A DNA stretch of 64,000 nt, from positions 6,276-70,275 of the forward strand of contig CAZUEH010000006.1 in the NCBI GenBank assembly GCA_964619315.1. The letters run 5' to 3'. Below the pieces are notes generated by a model that made no database searches, was not told the DNA's origin, and worked only from the letters and a program-made list of their open reading frames with translations. This DNA comes from Fimisoma sp964619315. Its GTDB lineage: Bacteria; Bacillota; Clostridia; Peptostreptococcales; Anaerovoracaceae. Of the stretch, positions 8,946 to 18,114 are shown piece by piece. The position numbers and the translations under genes were made by a program. Positions within the stretch are counted from its first letter, which is position 1. Each line of letters starts with the position of its first letter.

Positions 8946-10037
8946 ATGAAAAAAGGATTAAGAACAGTACTAATTTTGTCCATGTGTGTGGCAATGGGTC
9001 TTGGAATGACAGGATGTGGCAATAGCAAGCCGTATAGCAATTACGATTTGTCAGAGTATATCACATTGCCTGATTACGATGCGTTTGAAACTTCTGTTCC
9101 AGCGGTTTCCATAGCAGATGAAGATGTTGAAGCAGAGATTGAAGCTATCTTAGAAAGTGCTAAAACCACTGAGGATGTCAAAGAAGGAACTGTTAAAAAA
9201 GGGAACACAGTTAAGATTTCTTTCAAAGGAACATTATCCGATGGAAGCTCACCTGAAAACATGAAATCAGACGAATATTCATTGACATTAGGTGAAGGCG
9301 GAATGATCGACGGATTCGAAGAAGGCATATATGGGGCTAAGATAGGCGACACAGTAACAATGAATTTGACATTTCCTGATCCATACACTTCCAATGAAGA
9401 ACTTTCAGGACAGGCAGTTACATTTGAGGTAGGAGTTTTAAGCAAAACTGTTGAAAATACGCCAGTGCTTAGCGATGAATTTGTAAAAGAAAATAGTGAC
9501 TTTGCTACTGTGGCAGAGTACAAAGCTTATGTTGCTAAGGAATTAGAACAGGAAGAATACGATAGTCAGCTTTACGAGATAAAATCTGAGCTTTATGCTA
9601 AAATAGTCAATGGTACAGAAGTTATCAAGTACCCTGAAAAAGAATTAAAGAAGCAGAAAAAAGAAGTTGATGAGAGCTACAAACAAATGGCCAAAACCAG
9701 TGGAGCTGATTGGGAAGATTATAGAAACAACACTCTGGGAGTAGATAAAGAAACATACGAATCAGAAATCGAAGCGTATGCAAAAGAATTAGTAAAACAA
9801 GAAATGATAATCTACGCAATAAGCGAAAAAGAAGAACTAACTGTCACTGATGAGGAATATGACGAATACCTTAAAGCAATGCTTGAATCATCCGGATTTG
9901 AAGACGATGCGGCATTCAAAGAGTATTCAGGAATGACCATAGAAAAATATGCCAAATCATATAAGATGGATAGAGACCTATTGTTAACAAAAGAGCTAGA
10001 CGCTATTTATGATAGACTATTATCCAAAACTGAATAA
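8946..10037 (+). CDS. Exported trigger-factor-like peptidyl-prolyl isomerase lipoprotein
   Basis: Predicted foldase on the outer face of the membrane. A signal peptide of 23 residues ends in the lipobox MTGC with Cys24 as the lipid site. Residues about 85-165 form an FKBP domain (GNTVKISFKGTL, GEGGMIDGFEEGI, GDTVTMNLTFP), and the rest is a charged helical segment like the trigger factor C-terminal chaperone arms. The ribosome-binding N-terminal domain of cytoplasmic trigger factor is absent, replaced by the lipoprotein leader. It may help fold secreted proteins as PrsA does. Annotation pipelines often call such genes tig, which would be misleading here. Confidence 0.82.
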   Translation: MKKGLRTVLILSMCVAMGLGMTGCGNSKPYSNYDLSEYITLPDYDAFETSVPAVSIADEDVEAEIEAILESAKTTEDVKEGTVKKGNTVKISFKGTLSDGSSPENMKSDEYSLTLGEGGMIDGFEEGIYGAKIGDTVTMNLTFPDPYTSNEELSGQAVTFEVGVLSKTVENTPVLSDEFVKENSDFATVAEYKAYVAKELEQEEYDSQLYEIKSELYAKIVNGTEVIKYPEKELKKQKKEVDESYKQMAKTSGADWEDYRNNTLGVDKETYESEIEAYAKELVKQEMIIYAISEKEELTVTDEEYDEYLKAMLESSGFEDDAAFKEYSGMTIEKYAKSYKMDRDLLLTKELDAIYDRLLSKTE

Positions 10038-10058
10038 ATAAGCAGGAGGAAAGACATT

Positions 10059-10556
10059 ATGAGATGCCCTTTTTGCAATAATGCTGACACAAAGGTAATA
10101 GATTCCCGCCCAACAGAAGAAGGCCATGCAATAAGAAGAAGAAGAGGTTGCGATAGTTGCAACAGACGCTTTACCACCTACGAAAAGGTGGAAGAAACAA
10201 TATTGATGGTTGTTAAAAAGGATGGCCGCAGAGAGGCCTTTGATAGGACGAAGATTTTGAATGGCATAATTAAAGCTTGCGAAAAACGTCCTGTTTCTAT
10301 GGCGCAAATGGAATCCATGGTCAATGAAATCGAAAAGACCATAAGTAACTCTATGGAAAAAGAAGTAGAAAGTTACGACATAGGAGAGCTTATTATGAAT
10401 CATCTGAAAGATGTTGATGAAGTTGCTTATGTTAGATTTGCTTCTGTATATAGGCAGTTTACCGATGTAAACACTTTTGTAAAGGAAATAGAAAAACTCA
10501 TAGGTCCTTCAAAAGGTGCTGGCGAAAAAACTCGAATGCCGAAAGATAAAGAATAA
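10059..10556 (+). CDS. nrdR: Transcriptional repressor NrdR
   Basis: Zinc-ribbon and ATP-cone repressor of ribonucleotide reductase genes, sensing ATP/dATP. The N-terminal ribbon MRCPFC...CDSC with Cys3, Cys6, Cys31 and Cys34, the RRRRGCDSCNRRFTTYE stretch and an ATP-cone (from about residue 49, VVKKDGRREAFDRTKI) are all present. The 165 residues include a slightly extended C-terminal tail. An AGGAGG site precedes the ATG. The nrd genes it controls are not in this window. It may be co-transcribed with cmk, which follows after 29 bases. Confidence 0.95.
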   Translation: MRCPFCNNADTKVIDSRPTEEGHAIRRRRGCDSCNRRFTTYEKVEETILMVVKKDGRREAFDRTKILNGIIKACEKRPVSMAQMESMVNEIEKTISNSMEKEVESYDIGELIMNHLKDVDEVAYVRFASVYRQFTDVNTFVKEIEKLIGPSKGAGEKTRMPKDKE

Positions 10557-10585
10557 AACAAGAACTACTTAATTTAGGAGAAAAA

Positions 10586-11239
10586 ATGGAACGATTTTTT
10601 AGAATCGCAATAGATGGGCCAGGAGGCGCAGGAAAATCTACTATCGCCAAAGCTGTGGCCAAGGAGCTGAACATAGACTATATCGATACAGGAGCTATGT
10701 ATAGAGCATTTGGTCTCAAATTATTAAGATTATCAAACAGCATGGAAGATGAAGATTCACTCAGAAAAATTCTCGATGAAACTTCAATAGATTTTGAAGG
10801 CAAAGAAATAATCTTAGACGGAGAAATAGTTACGCCTCTCATAAGAACTCCTGAGGTGTCGATGGCTGCATCCAAATGTTCGGCTTTTGCTAAAGTCAGA
10901 GAAAAAATGGTAGAGGCTCAGCAAAAGATGGGCGAGAGCAAAAGCGTGATTATGGATGGAAGAGATATTTGCGAAGTTGTATTTCCTAATGCAGAGTACA
11001 AATTTTTTATAACTGCTGACGCTGAAGAAAGAGCTTCAAGAAGGTATAAAGAGTTGCTCGCAAAAGGCCAAAAAGTCGTTTACAGCGAGGTTCTCAAAGA
11101 AATTGAAGAAAGGGACCACAACGACTCTACAAGAGCTGCAAGTCCAATGAAAAGGGCCGCTGATGCAGAACTTTTAGACACTACGAATATGACAATTGAA
11201 GAAGCGACACAATATATCTGTAATAAAGTTAGGGCTTAA
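10586..11239 (+). CDS. cmk: Cytidylate kinase
   Basis: Phosphorylates CMP and dCMP to the diphosphates. P-loop GPGGAGKST (about residues 11-19) starts the protein, followed by DTGAMYRA and the catalytic/substrate segment MDGRDICEVVFPNA near residues 122-136, then the lid ERASRRY and DHNDSTRAASPMKRA. The 217 residues are typical of bacterial Cmk. AGGAG lies before the ATG. A strong terminator follows the gene, so radC starts a new unit. Confidence 0.95.
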   Translation: MERFFRIAIDGPGGAGKSTIAKAVAKELNIDYIDTGAMYRAFGLKLLRLSNSMEDEDSLRKILDETSIDFEGKEIILDGEIVTPLIRTPEVSMAASKCSAFAKVREKMVEAQQKMGESKSVIMDGRDICEVVFPNAEYKFFITADAEERASRRYKELLAKGQKVVYSEVLKEIEERDHNDSTRAASPMKRAADAELLDTTNMTIEEATQYICNKVRA

Positions 11240-11287
11240 GATTTCATACAAAGAGTTAAGCCTAAAAGAGGTTAGAGGATACAGGCA

Positions 11288-11326
11288 AGCCTCCTATGAA
11301 CAAATTTTCATAGGAGGCTCTTTTTT
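11288..11326 (+). terminator. Rho-independent terminator after cmk
   Basis: A 12-bp perfect stem AGCCTCCTATGA / TCATAGGAGGCT, 8-nt loop, then CTTTTTT. Confidence 0.92.
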
Positions 11327-11361
11327 GACCTAATCTTCACAAATTATTAACTATGTGACAC

Positions 11362-11390
11362 TTGTACTTATTGCTTTAAAATGATATAAT
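11362..11390 (+). promoter_or_regulatory. Promoter of the radC-mreBCD-mrdA-minD operon
   Basis: TTGTAC, 17-nt spacer, perfect TATAAT, with an extended -10 TGA. It is the only strong promoter seen before minD ends. Confidence 0.65.
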
Positions 11391-11483
11391 CTTAGCCGAT
11401 AGTATGCCCATTTTATGAGCAGAAGAATTAAGAAGAGAACGTTTTTGAGATTCTCATTTTTGAATTCGAAAAAAGGAGTCAAA

Positions 11484-12161
11484 ATGAAAATCAAATCATT
11501 GCCAAAATGTGAAAGGCCTGTTGAAAAATGCTTTTCTCTAGGAATAGAAAGTTTATCCAATAGAGAACTGCTTGCATTGCTCATTAAGTCAGGCACTAAG
11601 ACAAAATCCGCTATGGATGTAGCAGAGGAAGTCCTTGCACGAGACGGTGCAGGAATAAGCCATTTAAGGTGGATATCTTTAGAGGAGCTAATGTCCATAA
11701 ATGGTATTGGACAAACTAAAGCTTCAACTATAATGGCGGCTGTCGAACTTGGCAAACGTATAGCTTCAAAACCCGTTCAAAATGGCATGAAAATTGAAAA
11801 TGATGAAGACATTGCAGCACTTTTTATGGAGGACATGAGGCATCAGAAACGAGAGTTTTTCAAATCCGTGTTACTGAGCTCAAAGGGCGGTGTTATATCT
11901 GTGGAAACAGTGTCCGTGGGAGAGCTTAACAGCACCATTGTTCACCCAAGGGAAGTGTTTAGTAGCGCAATCAAAAAAAGCGCTGCAGCGATAGTCTTTG
12001 TTCATAACCATCCAAGTGGAGATTCAAATCCCAGCAAAGAAGATTTTATTACTACCGAAAGATTAGTAGAATGTGGTAAAATTTTGGGGATCAGAGTGGT
12101 GGATCATTTGGTTATTGGAGATGGAAAATACATTAGTATGAGATCTATGGGAAAAATCTAA
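11484..12161 (+). CDS. radC: RadC/JAMM-domain protein
   Basis: Family member with an N-terminal helix-hairpin-helix (LMSINGIGQTKAS) and a C-terminal MPN/JAMM metal site (VFVHNHPSGDSNPSKED), which suggests a zinc-dependent hydrolase on or near DNA; the physiological role of the family is unsettled. The frame is open further upstream to 11415, but an AAAGGAG site seven bases before ATG 11484 and the family-typical start MKIKSLPKCERP fix the start, giving 225 residues. RadC just before mreB is a widely conserved neighbourhood in Bacillota. Confidence 0.9.
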   Translation: MKIKSLPKCERPVEKCFSLGIESLSNRELLALLIKSGTKTKSAMDVAEEVLARDGAGISHLRWISLEELMSINGIGQTKASTIMAAVELGKRIASKPVQNGMKIENDEDIAALFMEDMRHQKREFFKSVLLSSKGGVISVETVSVGELNSTIVHPREVFSSAIKKSAAAIVFVHNHPSGDSNPSKEDFITTERLVECGKILGIRVVDHLVIGDGKYISMRSMGKI

Positions 12162-12179
12162 GGATGAGGTGGAAGAAAA

Positions 12180-13235
12180 ATGTGCAGTTTTTTAAAGACA
12201 AAGGATATGGGTATTGACTTAGGAACAGCCAATACTTTGATTTATGTAAAAGACAGTGGAATAGTGTTAAACGAACCATCTGTAATTGCTGTGGATGCTG
12301 ATATTTCTAGGATAATTGCGGTAGGGGCCGATGCAAAGGCTATGCTTGGCAAAGCACCAAGAAATATTTCTGTAATAAGGCCTCTTCAGGACGGCGTTAT
12401 TTCAGATTTTGACAAAACTGCAGATATGCTAAAAGCTTTCATTGAGAAGGCTATGGAGCAAAAGAAAATGAGAAACTACAGAGTTGCCGTAGGTGTGCCT
12501 ACAGGTGTTACCGAAGTAGAGAAGAGAGCAGTAGAAGAAGTCGTAAGACAGATGGGCGCTACTGAAGTATATATTTTAGAAGAACCTATGGCAGCAGCTA
12601 TAGGAGCGGATCTTCCGATCGATGGCACAACAGCATGCATGATAGCAGATATAGGAGGCGGTACTACTGATGTAGCGATTATTGCTTTAGGTGGAGTAGT
12701 TGCGAGCACTTCAATCAGATACGCAGGCGATAAGTTTAGCGAAGCTATTACTCAATATATAAGAAAACGTCATGCTCTTCTCATAGGAGATAAGACGGCA
12801 GAAGAACTAAAGATAGCTTTGGGCTATGCGTGTATGGACGAAGACGAATTCGGAAATGAAATCATTAAGACTATGGACGCTAGAGGTCGTGACATTATAT
12901 CGGGACTTCCTAAGACTTTAGAAATAACAAACAAGGATATTATGATTGCTCTTCAAGAATCTATGGAAATAGTTATAGATGCAATTAAGACTACTATTGA
13001 AAAAGCACCACCAGAAATTGCTGCTGACATAGCAGAAAACGGAATGATGCTGTCAGGTGGCGGAGCTAACATACATAACCTTGCTAAACTAATAAAGAAA
13101 AAGACAGACATGGAAGTAACTATAGCAGAAAATTCATTCGAAGCTGTTGCTATTGGAACTGGTAAGGATCTTGAAGATGTAGAAAAACTCAAGATTTATA
13201 CTAGAAAAGCAAAACGGAGAGGAACTGAGTTATAA
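12180..13235 (+). CDS. mreB: Rod shape-determining actin homologue MreB
   Basis: Actin-like ATPase that forms membrane-associated filaments guiding lateral wall synthesis. Phosphate-1 loop GIDLGTANTLIYVK (about residues 11-24), phosphate-2 IADIGGGTTDVAII (about residues 158-171) and adenosine-site LSGGGANIHN (about residues 285-294) are intact. The 351 residues are slightly longer than usual because of the C-terminal KAKRRGTEL tail. It starts the mreBCD-mrdA run, with mreC three bases after its stop. Confidence 0.94.
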   Translation: MCSFLKTKDMGIDLGTANTLIYVKDSGIVLNEPSVIAVDADISRIIAVGADAKAMLGKAPRNISVIRPLQDGVISDFDKTADMLKAFIEKAMEQKKMRNYRVAVGVPTGVTEVEKRAVEEVVRQMGATEVYILEEPMAAAIGADLPIDGTTACMIADIGGGTTDVAIIALGGVVASTSIRYAGDKFSEAITQYIRKRHALLIGDKTAEELKIALGYACMDEDEFGNEIIKTMDARGRDIISGLPKTLEITNKDIMIALQESMEIVIDAIKTTIEKAPPEIAADIAENGMMLSGGGANIHNLAKLIKKKTDMEVTIAENSFEAVAIGTGKDLEDVEKLKIYTRKAKRRGTEL

Positions 13236-13238
13236 AAT

Positions 13239-14054
13239 ATGAAATGGATTAGAGAGCACAAATTAATAACTACCCTATTGTCACTATTTATAATATTGGC
13301 ATTGGTATTTGTTTTGTCCATAACCACCGGCTTTGGTGGTGGCTCTTTTTCGACTTTTGTCAATAATGGCGCCGCAAAGGTCTCTGAGTTTTTCTCTTCT
13401 GTAGGAGGAATACGTGATGGGGCTAAAGGAATTTTCGCAGGCAAAGATTTGCAAAATCGTATAGATGAACTTGAAAAAGAAAATGATGCCCTTAAGCTTG
13501 AATTGGTCAAAGCACAACTTGAAGCAGGTCAACTTGAGCAACTTCAAAACCTTGCAGGCCTTTTGAACTATAACTATGCTACCCAAGAGTTCAACATTGT
13601 AAGTGCAGATGTGACTTTAAGAGATGGATCGAATTGGAACAGAGTGTTTACAATAGATAGAGGTAGTGAATCGGGAATTGCAGTAGGAAATACTGTAATT
13701 GACGGCGATGGACTTGTGGGCAATGTAACAGAAGTAGGCGAAGGTTGGGCAAAAGTCAGACCAGCGATAAGCGGCGATGGCAAGCTTAGCTTTAAGTTAG
13801 CTAGAGATGGAAGCCAACTGGGTATTGTAGCTGCTGGCCCTGATGGAAAGTTTGCTGGATATATGTTAGACGATGATTCTACAGTAGCAGAAGGCGATAT
13901 CCTAATAAGCTCAGGAATGGGAAGTTGCCCTGAAGGTATTGAAATAGGTAATGTAAAATCAGTTAATTACAATAGTGACAGGTTAATAAGAGAAATTGTT
14001 GTTGAACCTTCCGTTAATTTCAAAAGCCTGAGGAAAGTGTCGGTGATTATATGA
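13239..14054 (+). CDS. mreC: Rod shape-determining protein MreC
   Basis: Bitopic scaffold of the elongasome linking MreB to the PBP2/RodA synthase. One membrane anchor at about residues 11-29, then a coiled coil at about residues 68-100 (DLQNRIDELEKENDALKLE), and the beta-rich MreC domain (RDGSNWNRVFTIDRGSESGI). The 271 residues are normal. It overlaps mreD by the ATGA signature. Confidence 0.92.
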   Translation: MKWIREHKLITTLLSLFIILALVFVLSITTGFGGGSFSTFVNNGAAKVSEFFSSVGGIRDGAKGIFAGKDLQNRIDELEKENDALKLELVKAQLEAGQLEQLQNLAGLLNYNYATQEFNIVSADVTLRDGSNWNRVFTIDRGSESGIAVGNTVIDGDGLVGNVTEVGEGWAKVRPAISGDGKLSFKLARDGSQLGIVAAGPDGKFAGYMLDDDSTVAEGDILISSGMGSCPEGIEIGNVKSVNYNSDRLIREIVVEPSVNFKSLRKVSVII

Positions 14055-14551
14055 GATACTGGAAGGCCGGAATATTCTTTCTGATCGCCTTTTTGATACA
14101 GACCTCATTGCTCAACGTCATTAATATTGGAGGATACACTCCAAATCTTCTATTATGTCTTGTAGTGATTTTTTCGTTTCTGTATGAAAAGGAAATGTAT
14201 GGCCTTGTATACGGAGCAACTTTTGGATTACTGTATGACATATGTTACAACGATGTGATTGGGCCAACCCCAATAGCACTCGTAATAGTTTTTGTAATAG
14301 TTTTAGGGTTACGCAAATTTGCTAATTATGAAAATATAGTTAGCATGTGGGTAACATCTTTAATCTCGTTCATTTCCTATTATCTAATCAATTGGGTAAT
14401 GTATAAAATAGCAGGCAGCCCTGTAGGCATTCTTTATGCGCTGTCTAGCTCAGTGTGGGCGATTCTTTACACTTTAATAATAATTACATTGATGTATGTG
14501 ATAATGATAAAAAAAGTCTCTAAACATCATAAAGACAGGTATTTTAGATGA
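14051..14551 (+). CDS. mreD: Rod shape-determining protein MreD
   Basis: Small polytopic membrane protein (166 residues, about five hydrophobic segments) of the elongasome. The typical motif GLVYGATFGLLYDICY near residues 56-71 is present. It overlaps mreC and mrdA by ATGA at both ends, so the three are translationally coupled. Weak conservation is normal for MreD, and position confirms the identity. Confidence 0.9.
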   Translation: MRYWKAGIFFLIAFLIQTSLLNVINIGGYTPNLLLCLVVIFSFLYEKEMYGLVYGATFGLLYDICYNDVIGPTPIALVIVFVIVLGLRKFANYENIVSMWVTSLISFISYYLINWVMYKIAGSPVGILYALSSSVWAILYTLIIITLMYVIMIKKVSKHHKDRYFR

Positions 14552-17295
14552 ATAAAAGGTTGTTGAATTCAAGGTTCTATCAAATATTGGCACTAATAAT
14601 AGTTCTTGTGGTTGTTTTAGGCATAAGGCTTTTTGTGCTTACAGTAATTGAAAATGACAAGTGGATTGATGCGGCTGAGAATCAAAACACTAAAAGGATT
14701 ACAACCCATGCGCCTAGAGGTAAGATACTTGATAGATATGGAAGAGAAATTGCAACCAATAAGCAAGTATTTACGGTAACTGTCAATGTCAGTGGGCTTT
14801 CTACTGAAGAGATAAATGAAAATTGCTATAACTTGACTAAAGTCTTTGAAAACAATGGGGATGAGTATGTAGATAATTTTCCAATAGTGATTTCTGGTGA
14901 GTCATTTGTATATTCATATGACGATGATAAAATCAAATGGCTACAAGGCAAGGGCTTTTCTACAGATATGACAGCAGAGCAAGCCTTTAACGCTATCAGA
15001 ACACAGTATGAAATAGATCCACAACTTGACCGTTATAAGGCGGCAGAAGAACTACAAAACACATATGGTGTGTATCCTCCTATCAATATCAGAAGCATGA
15101 AATATGCTTACGACATTCAAAAGGAACAGTTCTTAGAAAAATATGAATTAGACACGGACCTCAATGCACAAGAGGCTTTTGCAGAGCTTAGAAAAGATTA
15201 TAAGATAGATGAAAAATTGTCTGATGTAGAAGCAAGAAAGCTTTTTAGAATAAGACATGAAATCAAAAACTTAGGGTACAACAAATACCTTTCAAGCACT
15301 GTGGCGAAAGATGCGTCAAACGATACAGTAGTATATGTAGAAGAAATGTCTGGAGAAATGAAGGGCGTTGAAATCTCATCAGAAACTGTAAGATCTTATC
15401 CTAACGGAAGCAGATTGGCCCATGTAATAGGATATATGGGAAGTATTTCTGATTCCCAATACGAAGAATATGTTACTCAAAAGGGCTACAATGCAACCGA
15501 CCTTATAGGTAAAGACGGACTAGAAGCTTCTTTGGAGTCATATTTAAAAGGAACCGATGGAGTGACTTCGGCAAGAGTCAACAACAGAGGCGATTACATA
15601 GGAACTATCAGTGAAACTGAGCCTATCGCAGGGCAAAATGTTTACTTGACTATAGATTTGGAACTACAAAAGGTAGCTGAAGACAGCCTTGCTCAAGCAA
15701 TAGAGGCAGTTAGCACAGGAGACTCTTTTAAGAGCAAATACGGCAATGTTAGAATGGCAAAGTTCTCTAAATGTGCATCTGGTGCCGCTGTAGCAATAGA
15801 TGTAGAGACTGGGGATGTGCTGGCAATGGCTAGTTATCCAAGTTATGACCCGAATATATTTGCAGAGGGCATATCTACTGAAGACTGGCAATCGGTTCAA
15901 AGCACGAATCCAAGGGATTTGCTTGCACCGACTCCTTTATATAATGTAGCAACGAAAGCATCAGTACAGCCAGGCTCCACTTTTAAGCCTGTAACAGCTG
16001 TTGCAGCACTTCAATGTGGCCTTGATGCAAACAAAAGCATAAGAGATAAGGGATATATCAAAGTCGGCGACAGAACTTTTGGATGTAGTTCATGGAACAC
16101 TTACGGTGGCACTCATGGAAGCCAAACTTTGAAACTTGGAATTCAAAACTCTTGTAACTATTATTTTTACTGCATAGCTACAGGCAAGGACTGGTCAACA
16201 GGCGGTTCTTTAGGATATAATAAAGATATAAGCATTGAAAAGATAATGGAAGTTGCCAATGAATTTGGTCTTGGAGAAGAGACAGGTATTGAACTTGATG
16301 AAGCCATAACACCACTTGCATCAGCAGAAAGAAAGATGGAAGGCACAAAAAATTCTCTATGGTATCATCTATACAGTTCAGCTATAAACTACTGGCCTTC
16401 ATCCGTTACCGAAGATGAAGAGGCGCTAAAAAAAGATATAAATACAATCGCCAACTGGATGGAAGAGAATCCTTCACGAGGCGAAATAATAAAGAGACTT
16501 AAGGAACAGACTAAGGTTTCAGAGGACAAAGTAGAAACTGTTACCGACATCTGCAAATATTCATACTTCAATCAAGCCCAATGGACTATCGGTGATGAAT
16601 TTAATATCGCTATAGGACAAGGTGATAACTCATATACTCCATTGCAAATGGCCAATTACGTAGCTACATTAGGTAATTATGGCGTAAGAAATCAAGTAAG
16701 CATTGTAAAGGGTATTGAAGGCGAAGGAGAAACACAAAAGGAAGATCCTTACACTATTAAAGTAGACAAAAAGGACATGGATAGTGTACTTGAGGGAATG
16801 AGACTAGTTACCAAAAGAGGTACTCTTGCAGGAACTTTTGCAAGATTCCCAATAGATGTTGCAGGTAAGACGGGAACTGCGGAAAAAGATGGATACATCA
16901 ATCCGGCAGATGAAGTTGCATATGTCAAGAAACATCTTTCTTCTATCGCTTCAGGTGTTTCATGGAGCGAAGTTGAAACAATCATGAAGCAGCTTATGAA
17001 AGAGGAACCTGAAACCTATCCTACAGAGAATGACGCTGTAGATGCGGCATTAATTAAGGCTAGTGGAAACAAGGTTACTCAATCTCAAATAAATAGATAC
17101 AAAGATACATATGATGAATTTGCATGGGTTGTGACTTTGGCCCCTGCAGAAAACCCTAAAATTGCAGTGGTCGTTCTCCTCGTACAAGGAGGCGTGTCGT
17201 CCAATGCAGGGCCAGTGGCCAGAGAAATCATAGGTCAATATCTTCAATCTCAAGGTCAATATAATGAAGCAAATTTTGATACTAAAATGAAGTAG
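14548..17295 (+). CDS. mrdA: Penicillin-binding protein 2, elongasome transpeptidase
   Basis: Class B PBP that cross-links lateral peptidoglycan outside the membrane. One N-terminal anchor (residues about 10-33), a dimerisation domain with APRGKILDRYGREIATN, and a transpeptidase domain with S477-T-F-K480, the SxN motif NSCN, and K774-T-G. At 915 residues it is much longer than the usual 600-700: extra sequence sits in the dimerisation part (about residues 130-235), between SxN and KTG (about residues 590-680), and directly after KTG (about residues 785-845). All catalytic motifs are intact, so it should be active. Confidence 0.92.
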   Translation: MNKRLLNSRFYQILALIIVLVVVLGIRLFVLTVIENDKWIDAAENQNTKRITTHAPRGKILDRYGREIATNKQVFTVTVNVSGLSTEEINENCYNLTKVFENNGDEYVDNFPIVISGESFVYSYDDDKIKWLQGKGFSTDMTAEQAFNAIRTQYEIDPQLDRYKAAEELQNTYGVYPPINIRSMKYAYDIQKEQFLEKYELDTDLNAQEAFAELRKDYKIDEKLSDVEARKLFRIRHEIKNLGYNKYLSSTVAKDASNDTVVYVEEMSGEMKGVEISSETVRSYPNGSRLAHVIGYMGSISDSQYEEYVTQKGYNATDLIGKDGLEASLESYLKGTDGVTSARVNNRGDYIGTISETEPIAGQNVYLTIDLELQKVAEDSLAQAIEAVSTGDSFKSKYGNVRMAKFSKCASGAAVAIDVETGDVLAMASYPSYDPNIFAEGISTEDWQSVQSTNPRDLLAPTPLYNVATKASVQPGSTFKPVTAVAALQCGLDANKSIRDKGYIKVGDRTFGCSSWNTYGGTHGSQTLKLGIQNSCNYYFYCIATGKDWSTGGSLGYNKDISIEKIMEVANEFGLGEETGIELDEAITPLASAERKMEGTKNSLWYHLYSSAINYWPSSVTEDEEALKKDINTIANWMEENPSRGEIIKRLKEQTKVSEDKVETVTDICKYSYFNQAQWTIGDEFNIAIGQGDNSYTPLQMANYVATLGNYGVRNQVSIVKGIEGEGETQKEDPYTIKVDKKDMDSVLEGMRLVTKRGTLAGTFARFPIDVAGKTGTAEKDGYINPADEVAYVKKHLSSIASGVSWSEVETIMKQLMKEEPETYPTENDAVDAALIKASGNKVTQSQINRYKDTYDEFAWVVTLAPAENPKIAVVVLLVQGGVSSNAGPVAREIIGQYLQSQGQYNEANFDTKMK

Positions 17296-17316
17296 TTAAA
17301 AAGTAGGAGGAACAAC

Positions 17317-18051
17317 ATGGGTAAGGCCATAGTAATTGCATCAGGAAAAGGTGGAACAGGTAAAACCACATTTTCAGCTAACTTGGGCACTATTTTAGCG
17401 GCACAAGGTCACAAGGTTGTTCTAATAGATCTAGATATAGGCCTTAGAAATTTAGACTTATACTTGGGCATAGAAAACAACATAGTTTATGATGTAAACG
17501 ACGTGCTTATGGGTGTGTGTAGAATAAGGCAAGCGCTAGTTAAGGTGAAATCCTCTCCAGGATTATTCTTTATGGCAGCGTCGCCACAAAAGCCTAATGG
17601 CGAAATGACACCACTTCATATAAAAGTTTTGTGTGATAAACTAAAAGAAAAATATGATTATGTCATAATAGATGCACCAGCTGGAATAGACGATGGATTA
17701 GTAGTTGCAACTGGCGGATGTGATATGGGAATAATTGTGGTTACTCCAGAATACGCTTCTTTGAGAAATGCAGAGATTGTCAAAAAAACCATAGAGGCAC
17801 AAGGAATAAGCCAAATTGCATATGTTGTTAACCGAATAGATTTGCAGCTAATTGAGACGGGAAAAGCCCCAACTTTTGAAGAAGTAACAAGAGAAATAAG
17901 GGATAAAATCATAGGAGTCATACAAGAAGACGAAAACATTCATGTTTCAACAAACCTTGGAATTCCTATAGTGTCTGTTGCTGACACCTACATAACTAAA
18001 AGTTTTATGGGGATGGCAACACGAATCAAAAGCATGTTAGAAAACGATTAA
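17317..18051 (+). CDS. minD: Septum-site ATPase MinD
   Basis: ParA/MinD-type ATPase that places the division inhibitor on the membrane. The deviant Walker A KGGTGKTT begins near residue 10, with DLDIGLRNLDLYLG (switch I) and VIIDAPAGID (Walker B). The C-terminal end SFMGMATRIKSMLEND looks like an amphipathic membrane-targeting helix, which separates MinD from soluble ParA/FlhG relatives. It ends the mre operon, before a terminator. No minC or minE is adjacent, which is unusual for this position. Confidence 0.86.
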   Translation: MGKAIVIASGKGGTGKTTFSANLGTILAAQGHKVVLIDLDIGLRNLDLYLGIENNIVYDVNDVLMGVCRIRQALVKVKSSPGLFFMAASPQKPNGEMTPLHIKVLCDKLKEKYDYVIIDAPAGIDDGLVVATGGCDMGIIVVTPEYASLRNAEIVKKTIEAQGISQIAYVVNRIDLQLIETGKAPTFEEVTREIRDKIIGVIQEDENIHVSTNLGIPIVSVADTYITKSFMGMATRIKSMLEND

Positions 18052-18053
18052 TA

Positions 18054-18096
18054 AAAACTGCCTGTTGTTCAGAGTGTGAACAGCAGGCAGTTTTGA
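18054..18096. terminator. Bidirectional terminator between minD and the dehydrogenase gene
   Basis: AAAACTGCCTG and TGTTCA pair with TGAACA and CAGGCAGTTTT. Both flanks give T runs on their strand, serving two convergent genes. Confidence 0.88.
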
Positions 18097-18114
18097 CTTT
18101 ATAATATCTTTTGA

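Noticed and set aside
11415..11483. Longer RadC from ATG 11415
   Set aside because: No ribosome site there; AAAGGAG before 11484 and the family's usual N-terminus support the shorter form.
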